From an uncultured Chthonomonas sp. (GTDB lineage Bacteria > Armatimonadota > Chthonomonadetes > Chthonomonadales > Chthonomonadaceae), in the NCBI GenBank assembly GCA_903859705.1, contig CAIONQ010000077.1:121003-185002 (forward strand): DNA of 64,000 bases. The letters are read 5' to 3'. This document shows, piece after piece, positions 53,138-62,296 of the stretch (positions are counted from its first letter, which is position 1; the number at the start of each line of letters is the position of its first letter). A model generated the notes under the pieces. It had not been told where the DNA came from. It did not search any database and was given only the letters and a program-made list of their open reading frames with translations. The position numbers and the translations under genes are program-made.

Positions 53138-53395
53138 ATGTCTGATGAAAAGGTTTCAGTTGTGCTGGTAACTCTGGATCGCACCCGGCGTGCGTCCGTT
53201 ACTCTACCACGTAGCATGTATGTTTCGGATATCATAAAGGCCAGCAGCAAACGCTGGTTCCTCAGCTTTAACATGGATTACCAGGTTTGTAACACAAGTA
53301 CCAACCGGGTACTACTACCCAGCGACTCGCTGAATGCAAATAATGTGCACGATGGTGATGTGCTTATGCTACAGCCCTTCGCAGCACACGGCTAA
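53138..53395 (+). CDS. Ubiquitin-like beta-grasp protein ending in His-Gly
   Basis: 85 residues. KVSVVLVTLDRTRRASVTLPRSMYVSDIIKA, WFLSFNMDYQVCNTSTNRVLLPSDSLNANNVHDGDVLMLQPF follow the beta-beta-alpha-beta-beta order of YukD/ubiquitin-like folds, with a short C-tail AAHG. The last residue is Gly, so the form made by translation could be activated without trimming; the usual GG is replaced by HG. GAAAGGAGA precedes the ATG and the gene lies between the E1 and E2 genes. Confidence 0.82.
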   Translation: MSDEKVSVVLVTLDRTRRASVTLPRSMYVSDIIKASSKRWFLSFNMDYQVCNTSTNRVLLPSDSLNANNVHDGDVLMLQPFAAHG

Positions 53396-53471
53396 CAAAT
53401 TTGCGCATCCACAAGCATGCCACTATTAATTCTTCGGCTGCTACTGCTGAGCCGGTTTAGAGAGCGGTACA

Positions 53472-54038
53472 ATGTCCCATGCAAGGGATTTGAGGCTTCA
53501 ATCCGACTATGACAACCTGAAGCGCCTCGCTGATGAAAGCGAAGGTGGGCTTGAGATTGTTTCGGCTACGGGCGCACCCCCAGACAATTACGTTATAGAG
53601 TATCGCTGCCGCAGTATTGAAGCTGTTGCGAACGGTAAGCCTTTTTACGCCAATGTTCACCTCATGCGCATCAGGTTGCCAGCTCGATACCCGTTACCTT
53701 CCGCCCCACCCCGCCTTGAGATGCTTACTCCTGTTTTCAATCCACATGTGTACCCCAACAGGCAAGTGTGCCTCGGCACATGGCAAACCTCAGAGTATCT
53801 GGATGAGCTAGTTGCACGGGTGGGAGCATTACTGCAGTTCGATCGCAGAATTATCAACATGCGAGATCCAGCAAACCCGGAAGCTATGGAGTGGATTAAG
53901 AAGAACCTGATACTTCTGCCCACAGATAACAAAATCTATGGTGCTAAAGACATAGAGCTCAGAACCATTGACCCCAGAGACTTTGAGCAGGCAGTGGATG
54001 GCGACTCTGACCTGCGACTTGAGTGGGTTGACGAATGA
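53472..54038 (+). CDS. E2-like ubiquitin-conjugating (UBC-fold) protein
   Basis: 188 residues. An N-terminal helix (LRLQSDYDNLKRLADE) and four-strand meander lead to LPARYPLPSAPPRLEMLTPVFNPHVYPNRQVCLGTW, the E2 signature YP..PP...........HPN....VCL with catalytic Cys100. Then YLDELVARVGALLQF and RDPANPEAMEWIKKN match the E2 C-terminal helices and dP.N..A. A 40-residue acidic tail is extra. It would accept the Ubl from the E1 two genes upstream. Confidence 0.9.
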   Translation: MSHARDLRLQSDYDNLKRLADESEGGLEIVSATGAPPDNYVIEYRCRSIEAVANGKPFYANVHLMRIRLPARYPLPSAPPRLEMLTPVFNPHVYPNRQVCLGTWQTSEYLDELVARVGALLQFDRRIINMRDPANPEAMEWIKKNLILLPTDNKIYGAKDIELRTIDPRDFEQAVDGDSDLRLEWVDE

Positions 54039-54069
54039 TCATCGCCCGTGCGCTACGGAAACAACTCTG

Positions 54070-54843
54070 ATGACAAATCTCTGTACAATAGGGTTTTGCA
54101 TTATTTCCACGCTCGCACCCGGAATGATGTGGCGAAACATTTTCGATCGTCGCCTCAAACCAACTTCGGCAGGCGGAACGCCTAATTCTGCCGATATTCT
54201 TGAGGAGTCCGAAGCGGCTGCCTTTGAACAAGCGGCAAGGGAAATCCGCAACCGAAAACAAACGTCGCCTGAACCGGGTGAGAAAGTGGACCCGGTACAT
54301 TGGCAGGAGCAGAGTGATGTTTACGTACCGGAAAAAATTGAAGCAGCAGCCTTAGCACACCGGTTGGCCATTCACGCCCGTATATCGATCTCAAGGGGCC
54401 ACCACGCAGTATTCATACATGAAGCTACGGTAGCCAAGTTTCGGAATCACCTTGCATCCAACACTACGGTAGAGCTTGGAGGTTTGCTTACCGGAAAAGC
54501 TTGTTATGACCCCGCCCTCGACTCATACCTGATTGCTGTAGAAGACTACATTGCGGCACAAGGTGGCAAAGAAACGCCAATTTCGTTTGAGTACACGGCA
54601 GACACCTGGAACCAGCTGTATCCCAAACTAAAAGAGCTAGCACCAGGTGTTACCGTTGTAGGGTCTTGCCACTCTCACCCGGGCCTCGGGGTGTTTCTAT
54701 CTACTACCGATATCGATACCCAGACCAGTGTATTCTCTCAGGAGTGGCAAATAGCGATTGTTCATGACCCTATTAAGGACGACACAGGTTACTTTATATC
54801 GCAGCAGGGCATACCAGTAGAACAAGTAATTATCTACGCCTGA
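54070..54843 (+). CDS. JAMM/MPN+ metallopeptidase (deubiquitinase-like)
   Basis: 257 residues from ATG 54070 (GGAAAC upstream; ATG 54124 possible). A hydrophobic N-terminus (LCTIGFCIISTLAPGMMW) may be a membrane anchor. The JAMM core has Glu135 in VELGGLLTG and His201, His203, Ser211, Asp214 in SCHSHPGLGVFLSTTD, a complete zinc site, so it should be active. It could remove the Ubl from targets, or process the GGAS-ended carrier encoded at 35068. Its 3' end overlaps the convergent PHP gene by 10 bp. Last gene of the E1-Ubl-E2 operon. Confidence 0.9.
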   Translation: MTNLCTIGFCIISTLAPGMMWRNIFDRRLKPTSAGGTPNSADILEESEAAAFEQAAREIRNRKQTSPEPGEKVDPVHWQEQSDVYVPEKIEAAALAHRLAIHARISISRGHHAVFIHEATVAKFRNHLASNTTVELGGLLTGKACYDPALDSYLIAVEDYIAAQGGKETPISFEYTADTWNQLYPKLKELAPGVTVVGSCHSHPGLGVFLSTTDIDTQTSVFSQEWQIAIVHDPIKDDTGYFISQQGIPVEQVIIYA

Positions 54844-55757
54844 TTAAAGTATCGAGCCCTCCGAGATTGAGCTGCCGCTTTAATATGCTCTAGGAGTATG
54901 GTTGGAGCTGGCAGTTGTCCTTCCACATGCCCCAGTAGCACATCTTGTTTCACAAGAATACCGTGATAATCAGATCCGCCGGAGGTCAAGATATTCAAAC
55001 GGGTTGCCAGCGACAGGTACCGTGCGTTATCTGCTGAAGTGTGCCGGTTATAGCGTGCCTCAATCCCATCCAATCCTACCCCCACGAGCCGTTTGATAGC
55101 GGCCTCTGTCTCCAGCTCATCCAGTTTTAAGTTGTTGGGATGCGCAAGGATACATACCCCGCCTGCTCCGTGTACCAGCCCAATTGCTTCCTCTGGGGAG
55201 AGGCGAAACCTATCGACATACGCCTTGCCGCCCTTGCCAAGGTAGATATCAAAGGCCTCTTGCATTGTGGTTACATACCCCTTATTAACCAGCACACGGG
55301 CAAAATGCGGCCGAGCAACAATATCACCGCCTGCCTCACTCTCCACTTCAGTAAGCGATATGTCAAACCCGAGTTCCGTTCGCATTTTCTCAACAATGCG
55401 CGCATTTCTGCTGTTACGCATATCCACTACATCCTGCAGGCGAGTGCGAAGTGGAACGTTTGCCGGATCAATGCAGTACCCAAGCAAGTGACACTGGCCC
55501 TTCTCAACCTCTGCACTCAGTTCAATTCCAGCCACTACATCCAGGCCAACGCGTGCACCTGCAACAACCGCTTCAGCAATACCTGCAACGGTATCGTGAT
55601 CCGTAACCGCAATAGCAGTGAGCCCGATGCCGGCTGCCTGGTCAATCAGAGCAGTGGGTGTGAACTGACCATCTGATGCTGTGGTGTGTGTGTGAAGGTC
55701 TATCGAACGAGGCAGCGCGGTATCAGCCACCCCGAAATTCTGTTTATTTGCAGACAA
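54834..55757 (-). CDS. PHP-domain phosphoesterase (RNase AM/YciV-like)
   Basis: 307 residues. DLHTHTTASDGQFTP, AVTDHDTVAG, GIELSAE, ARPHFARVLVNKGYV, CILAHPNNLK and SGGSDYHG supply the metal ligands of polymerase and histidinol phosphatase domains. Relatives remove 5' nucleotides from RNA or 3'-phosphoadenosine 5'-phosphate. The latter would fit the sulfate activation genes cysC and cysH next door, but the substrate is not determinable here. Confidence 0.9.
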   Translation of the reverse strand: MSANKQNFGVADTALPRSIDLHTHTTASDGQFTPTALIDQAAGIGLTAIAVTDHDTVAGIAEAVVAGARVGLDVVAGIELSAEVEKGQCHLLGYCIDPANVPLRTRLQDVVDMRNSRNARIVEKMRTELGFDISLTEVESEAGGDIVARPHFARVLVNKGYVTTMQEAFDIYLGKGGKAYVDRFRLSPEEAIGLVHGAGGVCILAHPNNLKLDELETEAAIKRLVGVGLDGIEARYNRHTSADNARYLSLATRLNILTSGGSDYHGILVKQDVLLGHVEGQLPAPTILLEHIKAAAQSRRARYFNQA

Positions 55758-55799
55758 TGATTGCTCCTGAGGCCGAGTATCTGCCCTATTTTCGCAGAT

Positions 55800-55849
55800 A
55801 AAAACGGCAGGTTCCGGCTAAGAATATGGAAACGAGCCGAACCTGCCGT
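55800..55849 (-). terminator. Terminator of cysC
   Basis: On the minus strand ACGGCAGGTTCGGCT and AGCCGGAACCTGCCGT pair with one bulge around a 15-nt loop, followed by TTTTTAT. Confidence 0.88.
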
Positions 55850-55877
55850 ATAAAATACCCGGTACCGCCGATGAATA

Positions 55878-56426
55878 CTAACCGATCAAACCTTTCTCGG
55901 TAAGAAACGCAAGGATCTGAGTTACAGAGTCATCAACACTGTCGACAGAGGTTTCAACGGTAACATCCGGATTCTCAGGCTCTTCATACGGATCTGAGAC
56001 ACCCGTAAAGTTCTTGATCTCCCCTGCAATCGCTTTCTTGTATAGCCCCTTTACGTCTCGCTCAACCAGCGCATTTAAAGGTGCGTGGGCATATACTTCA
56101 ACGAAAGATGTTCGCCCCTCTGTCTCAACATCGGCGCGGATTTCGTTGCGAACTTCAGCATAAGGTGAAATAGCGGCAGTAATGGCAATCACGCCATTGC
56201 GGGCAAGCACTCGGGCCACCCACCCAATGCGCCGAACATTGGTATCCCGATCTTCCTTGGAGAAACCGAGTCCTTTAGACAGATTTGTCCGAACCTCATC
56301 GCCATCGAGAAGTTCAACCTTGTATCCCCTGGTCTGAAACTCTCTCAGGAGTCGCTCAGACAGCGTAGACTTACCTGCACCTGATAGCCCGGTAAACCAG
56401 AGCATAAACCCTTTGTGACCACCCAT
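55878..56426 (-). CDS. cysC: Adenylyl-sulfate kinase
   Basis: 182 residues. P-loop GLSGAGKS (13-20), [41 protein letters not shown] and [25 protein letters not shown] are APS kinase motifs. It makes PAPS from APS and ATP. The ATG at 56426 is chosen since a good promoter (56496-56525) lies inside the longer frame that starts at 56540. Divergent from cysH. No cysD or cysN is in the window. Confidence 0.93.
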   Translation of the reverse strand: MGGHKGFMLWFTGLSGAGKSTLSERLLREFQTRGYKVELLDGDEVRTNLSKGLGFSKEDRDTNVRRIGWVARVLARNGVIAITAAISPYAEVRNEIRADVETEGRTSFVEVYAHAPLNALVERDVKGLYKKAIAGEIKNFTGVSDPYEEPENPDVTVETSVDSVDDSVTQILAFLTEKGLIG

Positions 56427-56495
56427 GATCCGACAAATCTCCCTGTTTTCAGCCGCAGCAAATTTGCGCGGACCAGAATTGCTATAAACTACCGG

Positions 56496-56525
56496 ATTGT
56501 ACTGTATTCCGACCTGTTTGGTCAA
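56496..56525 (-). promoter_or_regulatory. cysC promoter
   Basis: TTGACC (56525-56520), 18-nt spacer, TACAAT (56501-56496); RNA would start near 56489, 60 nt upstream of ATG 56426. Confidence 0.72.
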
Positions 56526-56778
56526 CATTGTTGACTTCATGGCATTTGCTATGATCCATACACGTTACGGCAGTGCCATGATTCATACCGGAATACGAAT
56601 GCACCTCCAAAAGCTCATCCTCTACTCAGTTACCACCCGTTAAAACGGTATTACTCAGCCGGTGCAAGGCAGTACTAAATCCAAGGAATCATGTGCAAAA
56701 TGAGGCATTTACAACCGTAGTCATCCCTTTGAGCATGCACAGTAAAGCGAATAGAACACGAATTCAGGAACTGAACGC

Positions 56779-56814
56779 TTGACCTCAGACGTAATAAGTA
56801 ATATAATCTTATTA
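56779..56814 (+). promoter_or_regulatory. cysH promoter with overlapping palindromic operator
   Basis: TTGACC (56779-56784), 17-nt spacer, TATAAT (56802-56807). A perfect inverted repeat TAATAAG-N9-CTTATTA (56792-56798, 56808-56814) centres on the -10. An Rrf2-type (CymR/IscR-like) or other sulfur regulator is a natural candidate. The rest of the 56541-56877 gap holds only this and AT-rich sequence. Confidence 0.72.
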
Positions 56815-56877
56815 GTTTAGTCAAGATTATCCGATTTGCCGAGGCTAATGAATGGCAGATCGCCATGGAGTGGCTCA

Positions 56878-57612
56878 ATGTCTCAGATCCAGCCTTCAAA
56901 TGAACAAGATTTACAGGAAAACCTCAGAAGCATCAAAGAACATGCAATTCTGATGCAGAATAGCGAGCCAGAAGCCATTCTGGAGTGGGCAGTTAAGCAC
57001 TACCCCACCATTACAATGGCAACCGCATTTGGTGCCGAAGGCTGCGTAATTCTTGAAATGCTTTCACGCGTAGAAGGTGGTAAGTCTGTTCGTGTGTTTA
57101 ATCTGGATACTGGATATCAGTTTATAGAAACTCTGGAACTTCGGGATACCATCGCAGCAAAGTATGGAATTGAAGTGGAGTTTGTACGTGCTAAAGAAAC
57201 TGTAGCAGAGATGGAAGCTCGCCTTGGTGGCCCAATCTACGGTACACAACCAGATGAATGCTGCCGAATGCGAAAGCTAGTTCCGCTGCGCGAAGCCCTT
57301 GAAGGGCACGAAGCCTGGATCACCGCAATACGCAGAGACCAGACCAAAGACCGCTCCATAGCCGAAGTGGTGGAGTGGGATTCAAAATTCAACTTAATTA
57401 AGGTTAACCCGCTCGCCCATTGGAGTAAGTCGGACGTTTGGGCCTACATAACTATCAATGACGTGCCATACAACCCACTGCATGAGCAGGGTTACCCCAG
57501 CATCGGGTGCCAGCCATGTACTCGAAGAGTTGCCCTTGGGGAGGACGAGAGGGCCGGCCGCTGGGCTTCGTTTGCTAAATTGGAGTGTGGTTTGCACTCC
57601 AGAACAGCTTGA
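56878..57612 (+). CDS. cysH: APS/PAPS reductase, 4Fe-4S type
   Basis: 244 residues. ATAFGAEGCVILEM (PP-loop), NLDTGYQFIETLELRD, then CC (128/129) and CQPC (211/214), the four cluster ligands, and the redox Cys237 in ECGLH. The paired-Cys signature marks adenylylsulfate (assimilatory, plant/Bacillus-type) reductase that yields sulfite. The start at 56878 has GGAG 7 nt upstream; family lengths agree. Its stop abuts the stop of the convergent Nudix gene. Confidence 0.95.
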   Translation: MSQIQPSNEQDLQENLRSIKEHAILMQNSEPEAILEWAVKHYPTITMATAFGAEGCVILEMLSRVEGGKSVRVFNLDTGYQFIETLELRDTIAAKYGIEVEFVRAKETVAEMEARLGGPIYGTQPDECCRMRKLVPLREALEGHEAWITAIRRDQTKDRSIAEVVEWDSKFNLIKVNPLAHWSKSDVWAYITINDVPYNPLHEQGYPSIGCQPCTRRVALGEDERAGRWASFAKLECGLHSRTA

Positions 57613-58161
57613 CTAAACTCTGAGAGCGTGAAGAGCCAGCATAATAGCACTGATTGACTTGCAATCCCGGATCTGCCCCGAAAGCACCATTTTTTCGAGA
57701 TCAGGTATCGGGATTGTTTCTATGCCAATAAACTCATCAGCATCCCCGGTTGCCGCCACCAATGGTTTACTGAGACTTGTTGCCATGTAGGCATACATAA
57801 GCTCTGTAGAGTAACCAGGAGCGAGAAAAGCTTCGTACAGTGGTGTAAGTTTAGCTGCGGTCCAGCCGGTTTCTTCTTCCAGCTCGCGCAGAGCGCAAAC
57901 TGCGGGCTCTTCGTCTGGTTCCAGTGTACCTGCAGGCACTTCAAGCAAGTTTACACCGGAGGCAAGCCGAAACTGGCGTACCATCAGCACTTCACCAGCA
58001 TCGGTTACGGGCACGATGCACACAGCCCCCGGGTGCTCAATAATCTCTCGTCGGCCAATACTACCATCTGGCAGGCGAATTTCCTTAACACTTAGGTGAA
58101 TAACCCGGCCTTTATATATATCATTAGTTGATATCACTGTTTCTGTCAGGAAGTCAGACAT
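57613..58161 (-). CDS. Nudix hydrolase, ADP-ribose pyrophosphatase-like
   Basis: 182 residues from ATG 58161 (family start MSDFLTETVIST, AAAGGAT upstream). Nudix box G-x5-E-x7-REUxEExGU is seen as GTLEPDEEPAVCALRELEEETGW, preceded by VLMVRQFR and followed by FLAPGYSTELMYAYMA, as in ADPRase/NudF enzymes. Removes ADP-ribose or related nucleotide sugars. Confidence 0.92.
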   Translation of the reverse strand: MSDFLTETVISTNDIYKGRVIHLSVKEIRLPDGSIGRREIIEHPGAVCIVPVTDAGEVLMVRQFRLASGVNLLEVPAGTLEPDEEPAVCALRELEEETGWTAAKLTPLYEAFLAPGYSTELMYAYMATSLSKPLVAATGDADEFIGIETIPIPDLEKMVLSGQIRDCKSISAIMLALHALRV

Positions 58162-58330
58162 TCTGGGAAGATCCTTTCCGTAATTCAACAAATAAGTGCA
58201 GAACAGTGACAGGAACCTGCCCATTAGCGCATAATAATTCCCGGTTCACCTGCCCACAGCCTCAGTATACACCGTAGTACCTGCCCTTGAATGTTGGCCG
58301 GGCAGTCCAGATTTAGAGAGGAAGGCGTCC

Positions 58331-58516
58331 GTGCGAATAGAGAAGAAGAGGATCATCAAGGAGGATGGGAGATCGCTAACCTTCTACCACTTCCCGGATA
58401 CGGCATCTACCACGCAAAAAGCTGCATTTGATGCCACTACCCCCGCTGTATCTGCCCCGGAGCCTGCCACTACGAAGGCGACAAAACCTGGCCGCGAGGG
58501 AGATACGAATGTCTGA
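58331..58516 (+). CDS. Small basic protein overlapping galT
   Basis: 61 residues from GTG 58331. The N-terminus MRIEKKRIIKEDGRSLTFYHF is well formed and preceded by GAGAGGAAGG. The C-terminal half is low-complexity Ala/Thr/Pro. The stop lies 8 nt inside galT, implying coupling. No family known to me. Confidence 0.5.
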   Translation: MRIEKKRIIKEDGRSLTFYHFPDTASTTQKAAFDATTPAVSAPEPATTKATKPGREGDTNV

Positions 58517-59492
58517 ACTGCGTTGGAACCCTACGCTTGAAGAGTGGGTAATCACTGCTACTCACAGGCAAGACCGCACCTTTTTCCCACCCCCGGATTA
58601 TAATCCGCTTGCTCCCACACGGCCTGGCGGCTTCCCTACTGAGATACCCGCAGAAGATTACGAAATCGTAGTTTTTGAAAACAAGTTTCCATCGCTCAGA
58701 ACCCCGGCTGCGGTGCCTTCCGTTGCAGCAACTGCTTTGGAACCAGTAGCACCATCGGATGGTGTATGCGAAGTGGTTTGTTACAGCCCGGATGCAACCA
58801 GTGAGTTAGCCCTACAACCGGTTCGGAAGATCGAAGAACTGATCTATGTTTGGGAAGATCGCTTCATGGATCTTGGGTCCCGGCCAGAAGTTGATTACGT
58901 ATTCATTTTCGAGAACAAGGGCCGAGAGATTGGCGTAACACTGTTGCACCCACATGGGCAAATCTACGCTTACCCTTTCATCCCTCCGATAGCTGAAAAA
59001 GAGTTGGGGGCGGCAAAGCGCTACTTTGAGCGAACGGGAAGAGAACTATATCAGGATATCGTTGACCAGGAATTGGCCGAGAAGAACCGATTAGTCGACC
59101 AGAACGAGCACTTCATAGCCGTTATCCCATTTTATGCCCGTTACCCTTACGAGGTACACATCCTCCCCATTAACTCACGCCAGGCAATTTCCGACTTCGA
59201 CTCAAATGAGAAACAGGCGCTCGCAGCAATTATCAAAAGCGTTACTGCACGATACAACAATCTCTGGAACAAGTCATTTCCGTACATCATGGCAATGCAT
59301 CAGCGGCCAACCAATGGATCCTCTGAGGATTACGGATACTACCGGTTTCATATCGAATTCTATCCGCCCTATCGAACACCAGAGAAACTGAAGTTTCTTG
59401 CAGGTTCCGAAGCAGGAGCGGGAGTTTACATAAACGACACCCACGCGGAAGTTACAGCGCAAACTCTGCGCGATACATCTTCCGAACTATAA
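58509..59492 (+). CDS. galT: Galactose-1-phosphate uridylyltransferase
   Basis: 327 residues. SELRWNPTLEEWVITATHRQDR, FENKFPS, then TLLHPHGQIYAYPFIPP with the active-site His-Pro-His, and the second-domain AMHQRPT, YYRFHIEFYPPYRTPEKLKFLAGSE. Leloir pathway transfer of UMP between glucose-1-P and galactose-1-P. The start ATG 58509 overlaps the small ORF upstream. Confidence 0.93.
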   Translation: MSELRWNPTLEEWVITATHRQDRTFFPPPDYNPLAPTRPGGFPTEIPAEDYEIVVFENKFPSLRTPAAVPSVAATALEPVAPSDGVCEVVCYSPDATSELALQPVRKIEELIYVWEDRFMDLGSRPEVDYVFIFENKGREIGVTLLHPHGQIYAYPFIPPIAEKELGAAKRYFERTGRELYQDIVDQELAEKNRLVDQNEHFIAVIPFYARYPYEVHILPINSRQAISDFDSNEKQALAAIIKSVTARYNNLWNKSFPYIMAMHQRPTNGSSEDYGYYRFHIEFYPPYRTPEKLKFLAGSEAGAGVYINDTHAEVTAQTLRDTSSEL

Positions 59493-59558
59493 GCCACTTG
59501 CTCCACGGCGGGTACCAGGGAGCGATTCCGAACGAACGATTGCAGGACGAACAATTCC

Positions 59559-60458
59559 ATGACGGCAGAAACGCGCTTCGGCGCACTCAGCGGCATTTAT
59601 ACCGCCATCTTCACTCCGCAGAATGCAGACAGCAGCCTGGCACTGCACTACTATCCAGAACTCTTTGAGTTTCACCGAACCGCAGGTATCGATGGCCTTG
59701 CAGTTTGTGGCACCAATGGCGAAGGCATATCCTTCTCAGTGGATGAGCGAAAAGAGATCCTGGAAAAAGCAATTGAGCTACGCGGCGGCTTCTCCATAAT
59801 TGCAGGCACAGGGGCAACCAGTGTTACCGATGCCGTAGAGCTAACAAAGCACGCTGCGAGCGTTGGGGCAGATGCAGTTCTGGTTTTACCACCATTCTTT
59901 GTTAAAAACCCGGCACCACAGGGCCTGGCCGACTATTACCGCAGTGTTCTGGATAGTGCAGATATCCCGGTAATTCTCTACAACATTCCGCCATTTACTG
60001 CTGTCCACATTACCGATGAAGTAATGGAACTGCTGGCAGACCATCCCAATCTCGCAGGCGTTAAGGATAGTGCCGGAGACTGGGAACGAACCCTGGAATT
60101 CATTCAGAAGTACCCACACTTGCGGATCTTTACAGGCAGCGACCGTTTGTTGGGCCCAGGTTACCTGCATGGCGCGGCTGGCTGTATATCTGGTGGAGCA
60201 AACACATTCCCGGAAGTGCTATGCGCGGTGAGGGATGCCTGGAAGAATGATCCAACCGGCAACGCAGTACTTGAAGAGCAGGCCCGGTTTGATAGGCTCA
60301 TCGATATCACAATCAAGTACCCATTTATCACAAGCAGCAAAGCAATTCTTGCGCATCGTGGCCTGCCCCGCTACGGAGTTCGACCACCGCTGGTTCCGAT
60401 CTCACAGGAGCTTGAAAACGAGCTAATTGGCGAGTTGAAAGCGGGCGGCTGGCTGTAA
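59559..60458 (+). CDS. DHDPS/N-acetylneuraminate lyase-family aldolase
   Basis: 299 residues. GTNGEGISFSVDERKEIL, TGATSVTDAVELTKHA, VLPPFF, ILYNIPPFTAVHI (Tyr) and GVKDSAGDWE (Schiff-base Lys) mark the class I aldolase family. The substrate could be dihydrodipicolinate, sialate, or a keto-deoxy sugar acid; GTNGEG instead of GTTGE and the sugar context argue against a clear DapA. No GGAG site is clear before the ATG. Confidence 0.87.
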   Translation: MTAETRFGALSGIYTAIFTPQNADSSLALHYYPELFEFHRTAGIDGLAVCGTNGEGISFSVDERKEILEKAIELRGGFSIIAGTGATSVTDAVELTKHAASVGADAVLVLPPFFVKNPAPQGLADYYRSVLDSADIPVILYNIPPFTAVHITDEVMELLADHPNLAGVKDSAGDWERTLEFIQKYPHLRIFTGSDRLLGPGYLHGAAGCISGGANTFPEVLCAVRDAWKNDPTGNAVLEEQARFDRLIDITIKYPFITSSKAILAHRGLPRYGVRPPLVPISQELENELIGELKAGGWL

Positions 60459-60487
60459 TTACAAACCATGTCTTCCTATGCGTGTGA

Positions 60488-60516
60488 TTGCATGGGCAGG
60501 CTTAATATGCCATAAT
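60488..60516 (+). promoter_or_regulatory. Promoter of eno
   Basis: TTGCAT (60488-60493), 17-nt spacer, CATAAT (60511-60516). The transcript would have a leader of about 130 nt. Confidence 0.65.
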
Positions 60517-60561
60517 TGCGTTTGAGGAATAATATCCAACGAGGTTATGTGGCTCATTGCA

Positions 60562-60585
60562 CAGGCTGGGCTGCGGCCCAGCCTG
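60562..60585 (+). promoter_or_regulatory. Strong hairpin in the eno leader
   Basis: CAGGCTGGGC-tgcg-GCCCAGCCTG, a perfect 10-bp GC-rich stem with a tetraloop, about 70 nt before the ATG. No U tract follows, so it is not a terminator; a stability or binding element. Confidence 0.5.
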
Positions 60586-60620
60586 ATTGCGGTGTGCCAG
60601 CCGAACAGTTTTCGGCATAA

Positions 60621-61946
<1,326 letters not shown>

Positions 61947-61960
61947 TCCCGGCGGCCGCA

Positions 61961-62233
61961 ATGAGTACCGAACAGCCAGATAGATCTCTTCAATATCACT
62001 GGTACCTAACGGGGTGCAATCGGCTCAACCGTGAGCCGTTGCCAATCGATGAGTTCACAGTGATATGGCAGGAGTATGAAAGTCATGCAGAAATGCTCAA
62101 ACAGGCTGAACGGGATCGAAAAATCGATACCCTGAATGCTTCTGAAAGGATCCGAATGGAACGTAAGATACAGGCGGATCCTATTCTGAAAGCGGTACTG
62201 GTTGGTCAGGCCGAAGAAGGCATCAGTTCATAA
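61961..62233 (+). CDS. Small hypothetical protein between eno and pyk
   Basis: 90 residues, charged and probably soluble and helical (PIDEFTVIWQEYESHAEMLKQAERDRKI). No signal, TM or known motif. It starts 14 bp after eno and ends 10 nt before a terminator, so it is co-transcribed with eno. Function not recognised. Confidence 0.55.
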   Translation: MSTEQPDRSLQYHWYLTGCNRLNREPLPIDEFTVIWQEYESHAEMLKQAERDRKIDTLNASERIRMERKIQADPILKAVLVGQAEEGISS

Positions 62234-62243
62234 TACGACGGCA

Positions 62244-62274
62244 ATGTGGCCGCGCCATTGAGGTGCGGCCACAT
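62244..62274 (+). terminator. Hairpin between the small gene and pyk
   Basis: ATGTGGCCGC / GCGGCCACAT perfect 10-bp stem with an 11-nt loop, then CTTGTTTG. Ends the eno transcript; read-through would reach pyk, whose start is 22 nt beyond. Confidence 0.7.
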
Positions 62275-62296
62275 CTTGTTTGAAGGCAGTGAAAAC

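Noticed and set aside
51185..54843. CBASS or other cyclic-nucleotide defence locus
   Set aside because: E1, E2 and JAMM are present but no CD-NTase or effector gene is in the neighbourhood, and E1 and E2 are separate proteins.
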